Assembly (NCBI RefSeq): GCF_021347895.1
Contig: NC_067121.1
Coordinates: forward strand, 17,619,962-17,683,961
Direction: 5' to 3'
DNA length: 64,000 nucleotides
Source: Acanthochromis polyacanthus
Taxonomy: Eukaryota; Chordata; Actinopteri; Pomacentridae
Part shown: one piece after another, positions 10,135 to 24,059 of the stretch
How positions within the stretch are numbered: position 1 is the first letter of the stretch
Layout of the letters: every line of letters begins with the position of its first letter
The notes under the pieces: generated by a model
The model's input: the letters and a program-made list of their open reading frames with translations, nothing else
Databases searched by the model: none
Told to the model about the DNA's origin: nothing
Translations under genes and position numbers: made by a program

Positions 10135-11382
10135 TGGGATTTGTTAAGTAACCCTGTAAAAATACTGTAAATCCAAATCTAAAAGTTCTTTGGTTTCACC
10201 TACAACTTAAATATTTAATCGTAACCTGGTAACAGTCAAATAACTAGAACAGGTGTGTCAAGAAACACTGTTGTTAAAGTAACATTAGCTATCATATCAT
10301 GTCCTAAAAGTGATATAAAGTACTGTGATGTACTTTAGAGCCATGCTGCGGGTAAAGCTGCTGTATGTTGTGTTTGGTCTACTTAATGGCTCAAGTCAAA
10401 GGGATTGTTTGTCAGACAAAATAAGTTATTTCAACAAGACATTCACGCATTTTCTAGCATTTCTTTGTTCAAAAAAAGCACTAAAATAGACGATGGTGAT
10501 AAAAGTTCTCTCTGTCATTTCATAATCAATCTTTAAGTTCAAGTTAAAGCTTTTTTTCCGTCTGGAGATGTAGCAGTTCCTCAGGCTTTGGTTTGTTTGT
10601 CGGCTTGGCCTGTGCAAACAATCACATCTGCCGCCCAGCGCCCATCCCCAACTCTAAAGTCCTGCACCGGTTTGTTCATCCTGTTGCAGCTCCATAGTTT
10701 GACTCAGACATGAGACTGACCTGTCTTTGACCTGAGTGTATTTGACCACAGCATGAAGCCAGAAAACACACATCCAACACTGCTGTCCTTTTTCCTTGAG
10801 GAGGGAAAAAAGGAAGCTTTTCAGCAGCTCTTATACTCTGCATGCAACACTAGATGGTGCCCTGTTCATAGTGATTGACCTGTTGCTGCCCAATTTGACC
10901 TGCTGATGTTGGCTGTCCAGGACCGAAGGAACCGCTGAAGATACTGAAGGCACAGAAGAATCAAAGCTATGGTGTTTATTAAAGTACGCTGAGCACAGTG
11001 GAAAGCACATATGGCGGCTGTGTGAAATGTATGCGCTGTCACACCTCCATACTTTCCATATATTTACATACATCTAACTCCAGTAGTTGGTGTGAGGCCA
11101 GTTCAGTATCAGGGTTTCACAAACACGCTTCTGTATGCAGTGGCGGACAGATGGAGACACTCTGTACCTATTTCTGACACTTTGACCAGAAACATCCTCA
11201 GCGCCAGTCCTGTACCTCAGACGGATGTGTTCCTAACTCTCAACAGAGGGATGGTTTGAACGCTTGGGTGAAACAGTTTTGTGGAAAACTGACGTCAGTC
11301 TCTAATGGAAAAGGCGGTCCTTGCCTCACTGATGTCAGTAGATGCCCAGGATCTGTTTTCTGCATTTCCTGGCCCTGCTGTA

Positions 11383-11384
<2 letters not shown>
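10135..11384. other. Unassigned intergenic sequence
   Basis: No coding, RNA or transposon signature was recognised. It sits between a MITE and the TG-rich belt. Confidence 0.5.
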
Positions 11385-11417
<33 letters not shown>

Positions 11418-12137
11418 CTTGTGTGAATGTGCATTAAAGCAAGTGAATGATGCAGGATATGGGTTGGTATCACACTGTTGGACTCTTTGGGGCTGGGTGT
11501 GTGCACCTTTGTGTCGTGACTGTCTGCGTGTGTCTTTGTGAAGAAGGTTGAGATAGAGTGTGTGCATTAAGGGATTTGAGTGACGAGGGCTTTTTGTATG
11601 CGTGCCTGTGTGTGCTCAAGCATGTGCCTAAGTGCATTTATATGTGTGCACACGTGTGCGTGCGTATGCATGAGTAATGAGTGAGGGAAGAGGGGGTGTT
11701 GGAGAGTGTGCATTCATGCGTGTGTGTGTGTGTGCGTGCTTCAGAGAGTGTTTATATGTTTGTGTGCACTATATGCATCAATAATGAGTTCTGTTCATGT
11801 GCATGCACATTCTTGTGTGAGTGACAGGCAGGGAGTGAGCGTGCACTCATGCATGTGGCTCTCTGCATGTACTCATCCATGCAGCAGTATGAAGGAGTGT
11901 GCGTGTTTCTCCTCACCTTATTTGCTTTTCTGTATGCATGAGCCTGCATGCGTGTGTGTGCATGCCGACGTGCACATCATCACTATTTATGGAATTCACA
12001 TTTCAGCAAGCGGAGTTCTACAATGCAGGTAGTCACGTGAATGAAGATATGTATCTGTATGTGCGTGTGTGTATGTGGTATATATTAGCATTGTGGGGGC
12101 TGTGCATTCAGATTCATGTCTGCATAAGTTTATGTGG

Positions 12138-12200
<63 letters not shown>
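11385..12200 (+). repeat. TG-rich belt with (TG)n cores
   Basis: Pure TG runs at 11385-11414 and 12143-12200 bracket about 700 bp of degraded TG-rich sequence full of TGTGTGCATG-like words. It looks like a large, decaying dinucleotide array. Reading frames here are microsatellite artefacts. Confidence 0.85.
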
Positions 12201-12201
<1 letters not shown>

Positions 12202-12433
12202 ATCTCTCTTCAGCTTTGGTTTATGTGAGTGCATGTGTATGAGAGTGTGTGCTTGCATGAATGTGTATATGTGTACAGTGAACACCCGGTTTCCATTACC
12301 CTGGCCGGCATGGTTCTCTCAGCCAGACCACAAACCTCCTGTCTCCACTCTGGCTCCACCCAGTGCTGCCACAGGCTTCCCAGAAAAGAACAGCGTCTAA
12401 TTAAAAAGCTTTAATTACATTCATCTCATCTCA

Positions 12434-12539
<106 letters not shown>

Positions 12540-12639
12540 TCTGGGAGAATAAAACAACTGTATACAAACAATTCCATGTGATAAATGGGCATGAAAGGCA
12601 AAGCCAGCGATTTTTTTTCCCCCAAGCGCAATGGCTTTT

Positions 12640-13280
12640 AATCAGAGCTGCTGACATTCATGAGCCATATAGTCTCCTGTGATGTCGTCCTCCACTTGAG
12701 CACCATCTGGAATTTCTTCAGCTTTTAAGGACTTCATGATCATGGTGTGTCTCTCATTTCTCCGCTGTCTTTTAATGACACATTTTATGCCCTCGCTCTG
12801 ATCTCTAAGGCATCTTAAAGCAGAGAAAAAAAGCATAAATCATCTTACAACTGTTCGTCTCCAGTTACTTTACTGTATAAACAGTCTCAGGCTATTAAAC
12901 TGATTTGTGTGGTCGCGCTTACAGTGTGACACAAGTGTAAAATAACACTTCATTAACGGCTCATCTTCAGAGTGAATGTCTTGTTAATGCGAGGAGGATC
13001 TCTGAGGAATGTGTCTGGGTGCCTCACTCAGCAGGAGCTTCTATCTGACCAGCTCCTCTGTTTATTAAATTTGACCCGATACGTCCACACACAAGGTTCG
13101 TCTTTGTTGATCAGCATGCTGCTGACCTGCAGAGTCAGACGGGTAGAGGTGGGTTATCAGGCCATCTCCAAAGGACTGAAAGAGTCGGCCGGATCGCTGC
13201 GATCTGCCTGCAGGAGTCATTGTTCAGCCCCAGACCAGATGTTTGAGCTGAGAGATTACCATCGCATCACTCCTCGGTGG
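12640..13280. other. Non-repetitive intergenic segment
   Basis: Mixed-composition sequence without recognised repeats or exons, lying between the CA array and the pyrimidine tract. Reading frames are short and domain-free. It could hold conserved non-coding DNA, but this cannot be judged from one sequence. Confidence 0.4.
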
Positions 13281-13297
13281 GGAGTTTAGGCCAGGTT

Positions 13298-13930
13298 CCC
13301 CCGTCTTTCTTCACTCCCCCGCCCCCCCCCTCTTGTGTCTTTTCCACCTGCCTTGTTGTCCCTACATCCTTGTTTGCTCTCTTCTTTATCTGCTCTTCCT
13401 TCTCTTCCTCATCCCTCTGTCCTTCTTCCTTTCTTCTCCTCCTGTCTATGTTAATCCCTTTTTTCTCTCTCTGCTTCCTACCATCCTCCTTTGCATTTTA
13501 CTCTCCCCTGCCTTGTCCCTGTGCCACCCCTTCTCTTCTACTTAACTTTGCTACGTTACTACTACTCTCCTCTCTTCTTCCCTTGTGCTCCCCTCTGCTG
13601 TTTACTAACCCCCTTCCCTTCACTTGCGTAACCTCTAGTTCTCTCTTTTTTCCTTTCCTCTCCTTTTTCCTAATTCTACCCTTCACTTCCGTTCCTCACT
13701 TCCCTCTCCCTTTCCTTCATTCCACCTTTTCTGCTCTTTTCTTCTTTTATTCATCCACTTCTCATTCCTTTCATTTCTTCCCCTTTGCTTTCCCCCGTTC
13801 CGTTTCTTCCAACCTATTCACCTTTTGCATTCTTTTCTTTACCTCCCCTACCACTCTCCCACCAATTCCCCGCTTTCTCTCCCCTCCTCTCTTTTTGACT
13901 CATCTGATTCACTTTTCCAACACTTTCCCC
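13298..13930 (+). repeat. Polypyrimidine (C/T) tract
   Basis: About 630 bp in which the + strand is overwhelmingly C and T with only scattered purines, without a simple unit. The long open frame across it (13277-13981) encodes only Ser/Leu/Phe/Pro-type residues and is a composition artefact. Such tracts can form triplex DNA. Confidence 0.85.
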
Positions 13931-13949
13931 TTGTGTTTATTTTTCTCTG

Positions 13950-14545
13950 CTCTCTCGAGATGTACATTCACGAACGAGTGAGTCGTTTGAACGGCTCTCT
14001 GAAGTGAACGATGAGAACCGGTTCAAACCGTTCGTATGTGCAAATTGCACACGCTTTTTTCATATGTCACCCGTGTGCCCCATGAGTCTAAGTTCATGCT
14101 GCATTCACGTGAACAACTAATGACATCTGAGAGTTTGAGTTGTCCACAGCACGCTCCATTCACGTGAACGCAGCTACATATACTGCTAACTTAGAGGACG
14201 AGGAGTGCATGAGGACCCCCATGCCAACTGACTCAAGTGGAGCCACATTTGCTGCTTTTCTGGGAAGAGAAGATATTAGCTATTGAAAAAAAAAACCTAA
14301 AATGAGTCAAAGGAAACGTAGCAGCATTTGAATGTTATTTTCTGGGGATTATATATTGTTTTGTTATGTAAGTTTGAATTATTCTGATCCATATCATATC
14401 TTATAATTGCTAACAATGATGGTTTCCTTGATAGAAACGAGTTACCCCTGGTTGACTTCTCAAATAAATGAATGTAACAACGAGCCAGTCTTTCGAACGG
14501 CACTTTGAAAAGAACGACTCCTCAAGATCCAGCTCTCTTCAAAGA
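13950..14545. mobile_element. Probable hAT-like non-autonomous element remnant
   Basis: The left end contains GAGTCGTTTGAACGGCTCT and the right end contains an inverted relative (TCGAACGGCACTTTGAAAAG, then AACGACTC). These are the AACGACTC/GAACGGCTCT-type ends seen in common fish hAT-type repeats. The interior lacks coding sequence. Two perfect palindromes TTCACGTGAA lie at 14104 and 14159. Exact ends and target-site duplication were not resolved. Confidence 0.5.
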
Positions 14546-16595
14546 GCTAGAGATCCCATCTGTACTTCTCTCCTCCTCAGCCTTCCGGCATTAGACTGCT
14601 GGCTCTGGTCAGCCTCAGTGTTTTCCTCCCTCCCTCCTTCCACCTCCTGTTATCAGTCTCTGCCACGGAGGTCCACTCTAAAGAAATTCCCCTGCTAATC
14701 ACACTGTGGATCTGAAGGCAGCGACCACATCTGTGGAGAAGCTGGGTCATGAAAGGAAAAGGAAGCTGTAATCTGGTTCTAAAAGCATGTCGTCTGGAAT
14801 CTGTTATTTGACGAAAAATGTCTAGCAGAACACATGGGATTAAATAACTTGTAGATATGCTTGAAATTCAGCATATTTTCTTCAGACACAGTAAGTTTGA
14901 GCAATTATCTAAGCACACATGGGGGATTCTGTTATTTACAAAATTAATAAAACAATATGTTTTGTGAAAAAAATTGCAGCTATAGAGAAATATTTTAGGT
15001 CACATTAGGTTTATGACCTCAGTATGTCTAAAGTCTTCTTATTGGATGTATTGATCTCTGTTGATCTTGTGTTTAATGCTGCTATATAAAGTACTGTAGT
15101 TAATCATTGCATTGGCTTTTCTGTAGTGTAGAAAGCAAAGTGCATTGTTGTGAGTTGTGAGGTGTTGTCATGACTTGCGCATACTGATTAAAGAGGTTAC
15201 TATTCACTTGTAATATTTGAGAAAACAAGAGATTCTAAACTGAGATTTCACATCAAATTACTGGTAATAAATACGGAAGAAAACGTCTAACTTTTTCTTA
15301 CTTTTTTAACTTCTTTATTCTTGTTTTGTTTTAGCTTTTACTTATATATCTACTGTATGCCTCAGTGCTATTCTATTAGGCACTGCATTTATTCCAGTGT
15401 TGTCTTTTTTTTTTTTTCTGAAGGATATCTGGCAAAAGAATTTCCTTCAGGATTAATCAAGTTTTCATTTATCTTATAGAATATAAAAGCAGAGTTACAC
15501 CTGCCTGTATATTTCCCACACTTTCACATGAATTCAGCAGATACTGACAGATGTAATCAGGTTGTTGTCAGATCCAGCAGATTCCTCTCTTGAGATTAGC
15601 GAAGTTTGCATTCAGGTCAAATCCAAAGGAATGAGATAATTATTTGCATACAAAAAATGCAATTTTTCAACTTTAAATGTCATTTTAGGAGTTTAAATTG
15701 AAAATAATCTTATCTTTGACCTTTTTCCTCTTTATCACATATATTTTTTTGACTTTTCCTATTCCATGCTATAGAAGTACCATCAGTGTTTTCAGAAAAC
15801 TAAGAAAGAATCATAAATTAATCTCAAGTGAAGCATAAACATGCACAGAGTAAGATTAACCTATAACAGCATTTGAACAATTGCCCCTCAACCTCATACT
15901 GCTTTCAGTTGCAAAAGATTTGTGTGCTTTGCATAGACAGCATAGACAACCTTTATTTATTTGCATGACATTATAAATTATACAAATTGCATTTTAACTT
16001 CAGAGAGTCAGACCCATCTCCAAACCAGGTTTTCAGTCATTTCCAGACATAACCCAGGGTAACTACAGCCCACTTTCCTGCCTTCGTGATGGTTTCACCA
16101 TCACAAGTTATTTTTGTTTCTTCCTCAAAGGAAGAAGGCAGCAATCGTTAAAGAGAAGTCGACCCATATTATATTCTATATATATCTACTTGTGACTATG
16201 ACAAGTGTCTAGCTGTTTAGAAAAAGTTTTTCTGCCTCGACAATATTACTAAAAAGATGCCACAGCAGAGACAAAGGTGAGCTGCATAATACATGACTAC
16301 ACAGAGAACAACAACTCCGTTAAAACGTTTTGTGTGAATTGGATCGACATCAAGAGCCCCAATGTCCTTTTTCCTCAGCAGGTGTTCAGATATCAGTTAT
16401 CAGTACTTGTTTCCTCAGTCTGTGTCTCCACGAGAGTCTTGATTGTGGTGCTTAATCTGAGGACGTGCCTGCTGAGAGGGGGGCCTCTCTCTTCCTCTGC
16501 TAGACACTCACACACACTGGGCCATGAACAAGCCAGACAGAGTCCTTCAAAGTATAGATTCGTCAAAAGAGACGGGCTGTGGAATTAAAATGGGG
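14546..16595. other. Unassigned AT-rich intergenic sequence
   Basis: No gene or transposon remnant recognised. A T-run sits near 15405-15418, and a short inverted repeat CTTCCTCAAAGGAAG lies near 16120. Confidence 0.5.
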
Positions 16596-16805
16596 CGACC
16601 ATGCACACTGACACTCGTTTAGAATCACCAATAACCCTCAGCATGTCTTTGGACTGCAGGAGGAAGCTGGTAAATGAAGAATCCACACATGCACAGAGAG
16701 AACATGCAAACTTCATGCAGAAAGATCCCAGGCTGAGATTTGAATCCAGGACACTCTTGCTGTAAGGTGATGATGCTAACAACCCTATCACCCTGCCATC
16801 CACCA
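16596..16805 (-). repeat. Interspersed repeat with tRNA-like promoter, antisense
   Basis: Read on the - strand it runs from a TGGCAGGGTGATAGGGTTG-like A-box region through GGATTCAAATC (B-box-like) to a tail containing GTCCAAAGACATGC. This matches a repeat common in fish genomes whose head resembles tRNA. It is diverged and has lost the usual purine at several box positions. No gene function. Confidence 0.65.
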
Positions 16806-17139
16806 TTAAGTGTATTTCTCAATATAACTGTCCATGCTTTAACACACTTCCTGCTTGACATAAGATATGTGTGTCCGTGACCTCACTCTGCTGTTGTGTA
16901 AGTGCTATAATGAACAACCATGCCCCAATTCCTGCTCATAGGAAAGGTAAGCAAACGTAAAAGCCAATGAGTTAAGAGAAAACATTTCACCTTTACCTAT
17001 TTTAATGCTATCATTAATTAGCATAAAGAATTGTGATCAGATGGATGTTCAAAAAAATGAAATCTCTCACTTTTTATTTGCCTTAGAATGAATGGGATAA
17101 CTGGGTTGTTGTAATGTTAGAATCAACAACTAAAGAGAA

Positions 17140-17279
17140 TTGCGTTAGCTAATCGTGTTGAAACTCTAGGTGATGATTAGAAAACTCTTTTGCAATTATG
17201 TTAGCACATGAATAAAAGCATGAATTTTCATGGAAAACATGAAATTGCCTGGGTGACCCCAAGCCTTTGAACAGTAGTG
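17140..17279. mobile_element. Tc1-type MITE, copy 2 (truncated)
   Basis: The right half of the same MITE as at 9849, 27481 and 58437 is present (TTAGCTAATCGTGTTGAAA, GTTAGCACATGAATAAAAG, ending GAACAGTAGTG before TA). The left half is missing or too diverged to align by eye. Confidence 0.8.
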
Positions 17280-17281
17280 TA

Positions 17282-19431
17282 CCTCTACATGTCATGCAGA
17301 TTTGAAGATCCAATGGTTTGCCACTTTGTTCCTTTATAAAACATGTAACTTCCGTAAGAATTGCAGAGTACACAAACAAAGCACTGCATCAGTGATTGCT
17401 TTACACTATTTTGTACCATAGATGATGCCAAAATCAGAGCAATGTTAATCTGGAGGTGCCCACTAATATAAAAATCCATCTGCCTGTTTTCTTTCATCTC
17501 TTCACACATGATTCAAATCAACACAGAACCAACACTCAGTTGCAGCAGCTTCTTCAGTTTGCTATGATCTGCTCCGGGAACAGTGACAGCCTTGTCTCAG
17601 AACTATCACCAGTGGCTAGCAACACCGCAGCCAAAGGTTATGAACTCACTCACTATCTGGCACCAAGTATCCGACATAATGTAATTTGGTGGCTGAGACA
17701 ATCTGGTACGAGACAATCTGTTAAAGTGGTTATTCAATCAGATCAATGCTGAACAAACAGAATAGTGAAAAGGTATGTAGTTGGTTACACATGCATACTT
17801 CCTGGGAAATCATCTGTAGCTGCCTTTATCAGCATCAGACCAGAAGTGCCTTTGAGTTCTTAACACTCAAATGGAGACAAAAAATGGAAGTTTGTGTGCC
17901 ATATTCCCACAAGCTAAGATTTCAAACCGAGGCTTAGGCATGGACGGAGGTCCAGCTAAGGAATGAAAGAACTGTTTTCAGTGTGGGATCGTGGGCCGGT
18001 CACATAGCTCAAGTGCCTAAAATTCAACCTGCTGCCGTAAACACCTCACAGGGAGAAGATCGGCAGGAGGACGCTTTCAGAGGGATATCAATCCTCTCCT
18101 GCCCCACTGTTTCAGTTCAAAATGTGCACACTGTGCAGGGAGCAAGTGGAATGACAGTGACTATACCATTTGAAGAGGCTCAAACAGGGTGCCATGCACT
18201 CTAGAATGGTGACCTATTTCTCAACACTTCCGTGAGATGTCAAAGCTGAAGATAATGCTGCTTAGGAGCAACAAAAGCGAGGAGGAGGGGACATTAGCTT
18301 GACTTACAGCCGACAACAAACTGGTAGCAGCTTATGGGAGTTGGGCGTGTGAATGTAAACAGGATATGGCGCTGATTCTAATTCTATACACACACCAATT
18401 TAGTGCATGCCTTTCCCTGCAGCATACACACACCTATGACACAGCCCTATTGACTGTCAGGCGGGCTTTCTGAAAGGTTAAAGAAACTCAGATGATTAAG
18501 TGGCTCCTGAGGTGAATAATTCACCAACCTGATAAAGTTAATGCAAGCGACGGCTTTGAAACTGGAGGTAAGTGGTGAAAAAAGTAGATAAAGTTTGAAC
18601 ATTCACTTCCTGCTCACCCATCACCACCTCCCTCTGCACACACCCAGACAAATACACACTCAAGTTAAACATGTGCATAGGTGTTGGCCTACAGATCTAA
18701 TATCTGAGGCACTTTAAACATAAACATGTGATGTGGTGTTTCCCATCTATCATGGTGTGGACATAGAGGGATGAGGCGGGTGGGAGGAAGGGATGTGATT
18801 TATTGACCATCGTTTTACGAGTCTCCCTTCTTCTTTAGTTCAGGCTGTTGTTTCTTCCTGAGGCAGAGATGGAGTAGAGAACTCATCATCTTTTGACTTT
18901 GACAAATTTGCTGTGAAAAGGAGGAGATGGTTGTTATAAATGAAGGAAGCTAATGATTACATATCTTTATGCAGCTATTATTTTATCAGTTCCTATATTA
19001 AGTTGTCTCATCCATCACTCTATCACTGTCCAATCGCTGTGTCATTTTACCAGGAGTTGGTTTCAGTTAAATTGTATTAGCAATCATTACCCAGTCCATG
19101 ATAAATTTACAGACAACTGGTGTTTTTTTATTGCAGGAACTCAGGGCAGGTGTAAGATGGTGCGAACATTTAAATTAGCAACCAGTAACTCCACTTCTGT
19201 GAGCATGTAGGAAACAGAAGAATGGATTGTTTTTTATGTTAGCATATATGGCAAATTTATGTTGTTGCAATAAAGGACAAGAGTGCTACTCAGCAAGGAC
19301 ATCAGTAGGGCAGAAAAGCAGTGCTCATTGTCCTGTACGTACTGTTTTCTCCAAGGAAAATATCCTTGAAATAGGTTCTACAGGAGAGGGGCATAATGTT
19401 CATATAGTAAATTATAGTCCCATTTAGAACA
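17282..19431. other. Unassigned intergenic sequence
   Basis: No coding domain, RNA gene or clear transposon was recognised. Short open frames (for example 17456-17752) lack motifs. Confidence 0.5.
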
Positions 19432-19832
19432 GTGCAGTAGTCCACCAAGGCTGCTCAGTCGTTGGATCATTTCCAATGGATAAGTCTAGATAAGTCCGCA
19501 GCGGTCGATCTGTAGTGGGATCGCAATCATGTGATCGTCAGCAAGCAGCTGGCGTAGTGTTCACTTGTAATCATAGTTACAGTGATGCCGTGCCATTTTC
19601 AGTGATCCAGAAATCGTGTGAATCCAGACTATAAGCTGCAACACTGCCAAAATCTCGAAGACGATCGTGATCAATAACTATTCGTCGCAGTCGGACTCCA
19701 GGTAGGACGAGTCTTTGATTAAACAGTTGTCAAATCCAGTCTGACCTTCCCTGAAAATTTTTTAGTAAGACAGACAGACGAACCAACGCCAATCACCACA
19801 TAACTCTGCTGTGTTCCCTGGCCAAGTAATAA
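19432..19832 (-). repeat. CGCCAAGG-family repeat, copy 1
   Basis: Reverse-strand copy of the family also found at 36286, 40538, 45600, 56560 and 59607. Shared blocks (given on the + strand here) include ATCGCAATCATGTGATC and GACAGACAGACGAACCAACG. It has an unusual segment near 19655-19720, suggesting a local rearrangement. Confidence 0.8.
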
Positions 19833-20301
19833 AATAGACAATAGAACCTTGAGATAGGTCGCTACCGTATTGGTGTGCATATTGTTACATCTTCTTTCAT
19901 AAGAGGACGACTGCGACGGCCAAATGCTGAACTACAAATGCTAGTCCACAAAGCGGTGTGATGTCATAGTGGTCCCATCAATCTATCATATAGAATCTCT
20001 GCTCGCAACCCATCCTGTTACATCCACATCTAAACCAATTCAGACACAGTGATAACACTGAGGGTTTGAGCCCTTTTTTTTTTTTTTTGCTTCGTTCTTC
20101 TCAAGAAACTTCAAATAGCTAACGCCCACTCCAATTTGCATCTGTGGGTTCCTGGTTCACATTGAGGCGGTTGTCTAATGAGAAGCATTCCTGTCTGAGA
20201 GAGAGGAAAAGATGGCCAGTCTGCAAGTCCTGTAATTTTCTAGATTTGTACCTTTGATTTTGGCTTCCCCTTAATTGCCCTACTGCAACAACACCAGGTT
20301 G

Positions 20302-21515
<1,214 letters not shown>

Positions 21516-21969
21516 CAGAGGTGGAAGAAGTATTTAGATCCTTGACTGAAGTTAATTACAAACACAAAAATGTAGAAATAGTCCATTGTAAATAAAAATC
21601 CTGCAAGAAACATCTGATTTATGTACAAATATGTGAGTATTAGCAGAAAAAAATGGAGCTAAAGTATTAGAGTATAGGATCTGGATTGCTTGCTTGGATT
21701 GATATAATTCAGCAGCATATTACTGTTGTAGTTGCTACAAGTGAAGCTAGTTTGAACCACCTTCTTCTTTCCCCATGTGGTTGTATTTGTTATATTGCCT
21801 CTAATTTTCATCTTAAAAGTAACAAAAGCAGTCACATAAGGGTGGAAAGTAGAATATTCCTCTGTGAAATGTACATAGCGAAGTACACATATAAAGCAAC
21901 ACTCAAGTAAATACTACAAAACTGTACTCAAATGCAGTATTTGAGTTAATGTAATCAGCTCCACCACTG
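21516..21969. mobile_element. hAT-type MITE with CAGWGGTGGA ends
   Basis: It begins CAGAGGTGGAAGAAGTATTT and ends TCCACCACTG, an inverted pair. Internal words (AAGTATTAG, TTACTGTTGTAGTTGCTAC, ACTCAAGTAAATACTACAAA, GTACTCAAATGCAGTATTTG) match a very common fish non-autonomous hAT-like element. No coding sequence. The flanking 8-mers do not match, so the target-site duplication has decayed or the ends are slightly misplaced. Confidence 0.8.
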
Positions 21970-23015
21970 TGGATGAAATCCCTAAATCTGACCTCAAGGG
22001 CTTTTTTATTATATCCCATGGTCTTCAACATCAGATGGAGTTCGCTGCTTTGACAGGAACTGTAAATCTTCGTATTGTTTTCAGGGTCAGGATCAAGAAT
22101 GAACTGAGATCTTTCCAGATTTATTTTCTCATGTCATATGTTTCTTATGCTCTAATAAAACACTCCCAGTTTGTGGTCCTTCCCCTAGCTTATAATGTAG
22201 CTTTCCTTTAGCATGCAAACTAGTACACATTTTGGACGTCTTATGTGTAGGTGTAAAATGTTCAGCCTGAGAGCTCATTCTTGGCCTTGAAAATAGTAGT
22301 TTGAGTAGGAATCCCACTCAAAGTCCATTTTTGATTTTTTTTTAAAACTTCTTTCATCCATATCATGCTTCTCTTTTTCTGAAAAGGCTATCCTTAAAGA
22401 GCTATGGATAAAAATATACAGAACTACCAAACTCACCTGACAGTCGATCGGTCCAACTCTGTCCACTGTTCAAATCTATGTACTTCAAAAGAGAGCTCCT
22501 AGAAAGCGTTTTGTCAAAGCACAATTCTCCTGGTCAAGAATAAACTTTCATTGTCTAAAAAAGTGAAAACATCAGTTCTCACAAACTGGTGTTGTGTGCT
22601 TCTCAGTCACTCCGTAGATATGGGTCCATCTTCCTAATACTGTATAAAAACATCGGGACTCACTTGTTTAGTCTCATCACTCCTGGATGCTGCCCTACAT
22701 CTGGAATTTGGCAGCCAACATGATTGTTTGCCGCATGACTTTAGACTGCTTGTCTGTTTTGTTTACATAGATTAAAGTATTAGAAATTATGTCATGTCAG
22801 ATGAGGACATGTTTCAAAGTCTGTGTGGATGTGTTACGGCCACAGGTGACTGTGTGCTGTCTTGTTTCTGAGGTGGATTTCTTTTTGGCCTTTGTATGGG
22901 GAGATGCTGCAGCCAAGGCTGGTGTGAGAGCCTCTCCAGAACCCAAGCTGCCAGTCATCTCAGCTAATGAGTCTAGAGTTGAAGACTTGCACTCCAGCCT
23001 TTTGCTTTCCACGCC
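21970..23015. other. Unassigned intergenic sequence
   Basis: No gene or repeat was recognised. The 124-residue reverse frame at 22797-23171 runs into a repeat and shows no domain. Confidence 0.45.
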
Positions 23016-23150
23016 TCCTGACCACTGATCTATAATAGACCCTGGATGTTGTACTGGGCTGCTGAAGCTGAGGTAACCGGAAATACTAAAGAGGCCATCT
23101 TGCGAGCCCCAAAACAAAGCCCTGCTGTGGTCCCCCGCACTTATTCTTTC
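23016..23150 (+). repeat. Interspersed repeat, inverted partner of 25600-25735
   Basis: A 28-bp block at 23024-23051 is the exact reverse complement of 25695-25722 (core TCTATAATAGACCCTGG). Similarity fades after it, through a CCATMTTG-type motif. This is an old repeat family present twice in opposite orientation. Confidence 0.7.
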
Positions 23151-23183
23151 TCGGTATTTTAATTTTTTCACAACGTTTCTAAG

Positions 23184-23946
23184 GGTGCTTTCACACCTGT
23201 TAGTCCGTTAGAGTGGTTCGTTTGGAGCCAAAAGTTGTTACGATGTTGCTATTTTCAACTGGTTCAGTTCACATTCACACCAGTGTTTTCGCAGTTGAAC
23301 CAACTACGATGAATGTTATATCTCCCCCCAGTCATTTGGCGGCGCTGTTCACAAAATAAGGTGTTTTAGATGACGTAGGTGAACGCTGATTGGCGCAGCA
23401 TGTGAAGAGGGAAAAATCCCGGAAGAAAACAACAGGCAATGTTTGTTCCATGGATCCAGGTTTATTTGTAAACAATGAACTGTGCTCTCCTGTTCGTTCT
23501 TGTTGCCATATATTCGTATCATTGTTTTATGCAGCAAGCACAAATACTGCTGTTGTTCCAGCATGAAGCTCGCATTCGGTACGAGAACATTACACAGTCG
23601 TTTTTGGCAGGGAGAAGATGCATTGCAAGACGTTATCAGAGAAAGCGGGCGATGCCCCACAACCTGTGCAGGTTGCTACGGAAGCTCCCGTAGACCAAAA
23701 AGTGTGCTGCACCATCAAGCCGGTCCAAATGGAGACAGGTTTGTGTTCTCACCAGGAGCGAACCGAACTGGAGTTCACATAGAAGCGGACCGAGACCACC
23801 TTCAGGAGGTGGTCTCGGTCCGGTTCTTTAGTCCGCACCAAAAACATCTGGTCTGCTTTCACACCAGCCCAAATGAACCGTACTTGCTGGCATTGCGGAC
23901 TCCAGTCTGCTTTAAGCGGACCAAAAGGCGTAGGTGTGAAAGCACC
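23184..23946 (+). mobile_element. PIF/Harbinger-like element, internally deleted
   Basis: The ends GGTGCTTTCACACCT and AGGTGTGAAAGCACC are perfect 15-bp inverted repeats enclosing 763 bp. Subterminal GGACCAAA/TTAGTCCG-type motifs recur inside. A frame at 23475-23693 carries a basic segment (SFLAGRRCIARRYQRKRA) resembling the N-terminus of fish HARBI1-like nuclease ORFs. The catalytic region is missing, so it cannot move by itself. Assignment to Harbinger rests on end sequence and that fragment. Confidence 0.65.
23786..23822. repeat. Perfect 16-bp hairpin inside the Harbinger-like element
   Basis: The arms CGGACCGAGACCACCT and AGGTGGTCTCGGTCCG are exact complements around a 5-base loop (TCAGG). 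The hairpin is GC-rich. Confidence 0.95.
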
Positions 23947-24059
23947 TTTACCATTTATCATGCCGTCTTGTGCAGCAATTAACCGGACTTACAGAAAAGG
24001 GACAGGAAAGGGGACAACCTTTCATAAGTAAGTTGAATTTATAGTTTATTTTATGTCAT

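Noticed and set aside
13277..13981. 234-residue open frame
   Set aside because: It lies wholly in the pyrimidine tract and encodes only Ser/Leu/Phe/Pro/Cys-type residues; stops are rare there because they need purines.
16596..16805. Possible tRNA gene from A-box and B-box-like words
   Set aside because: No cloverleaf could be formed and the sequence matches an interspersed repeat with a tRNA-like head.
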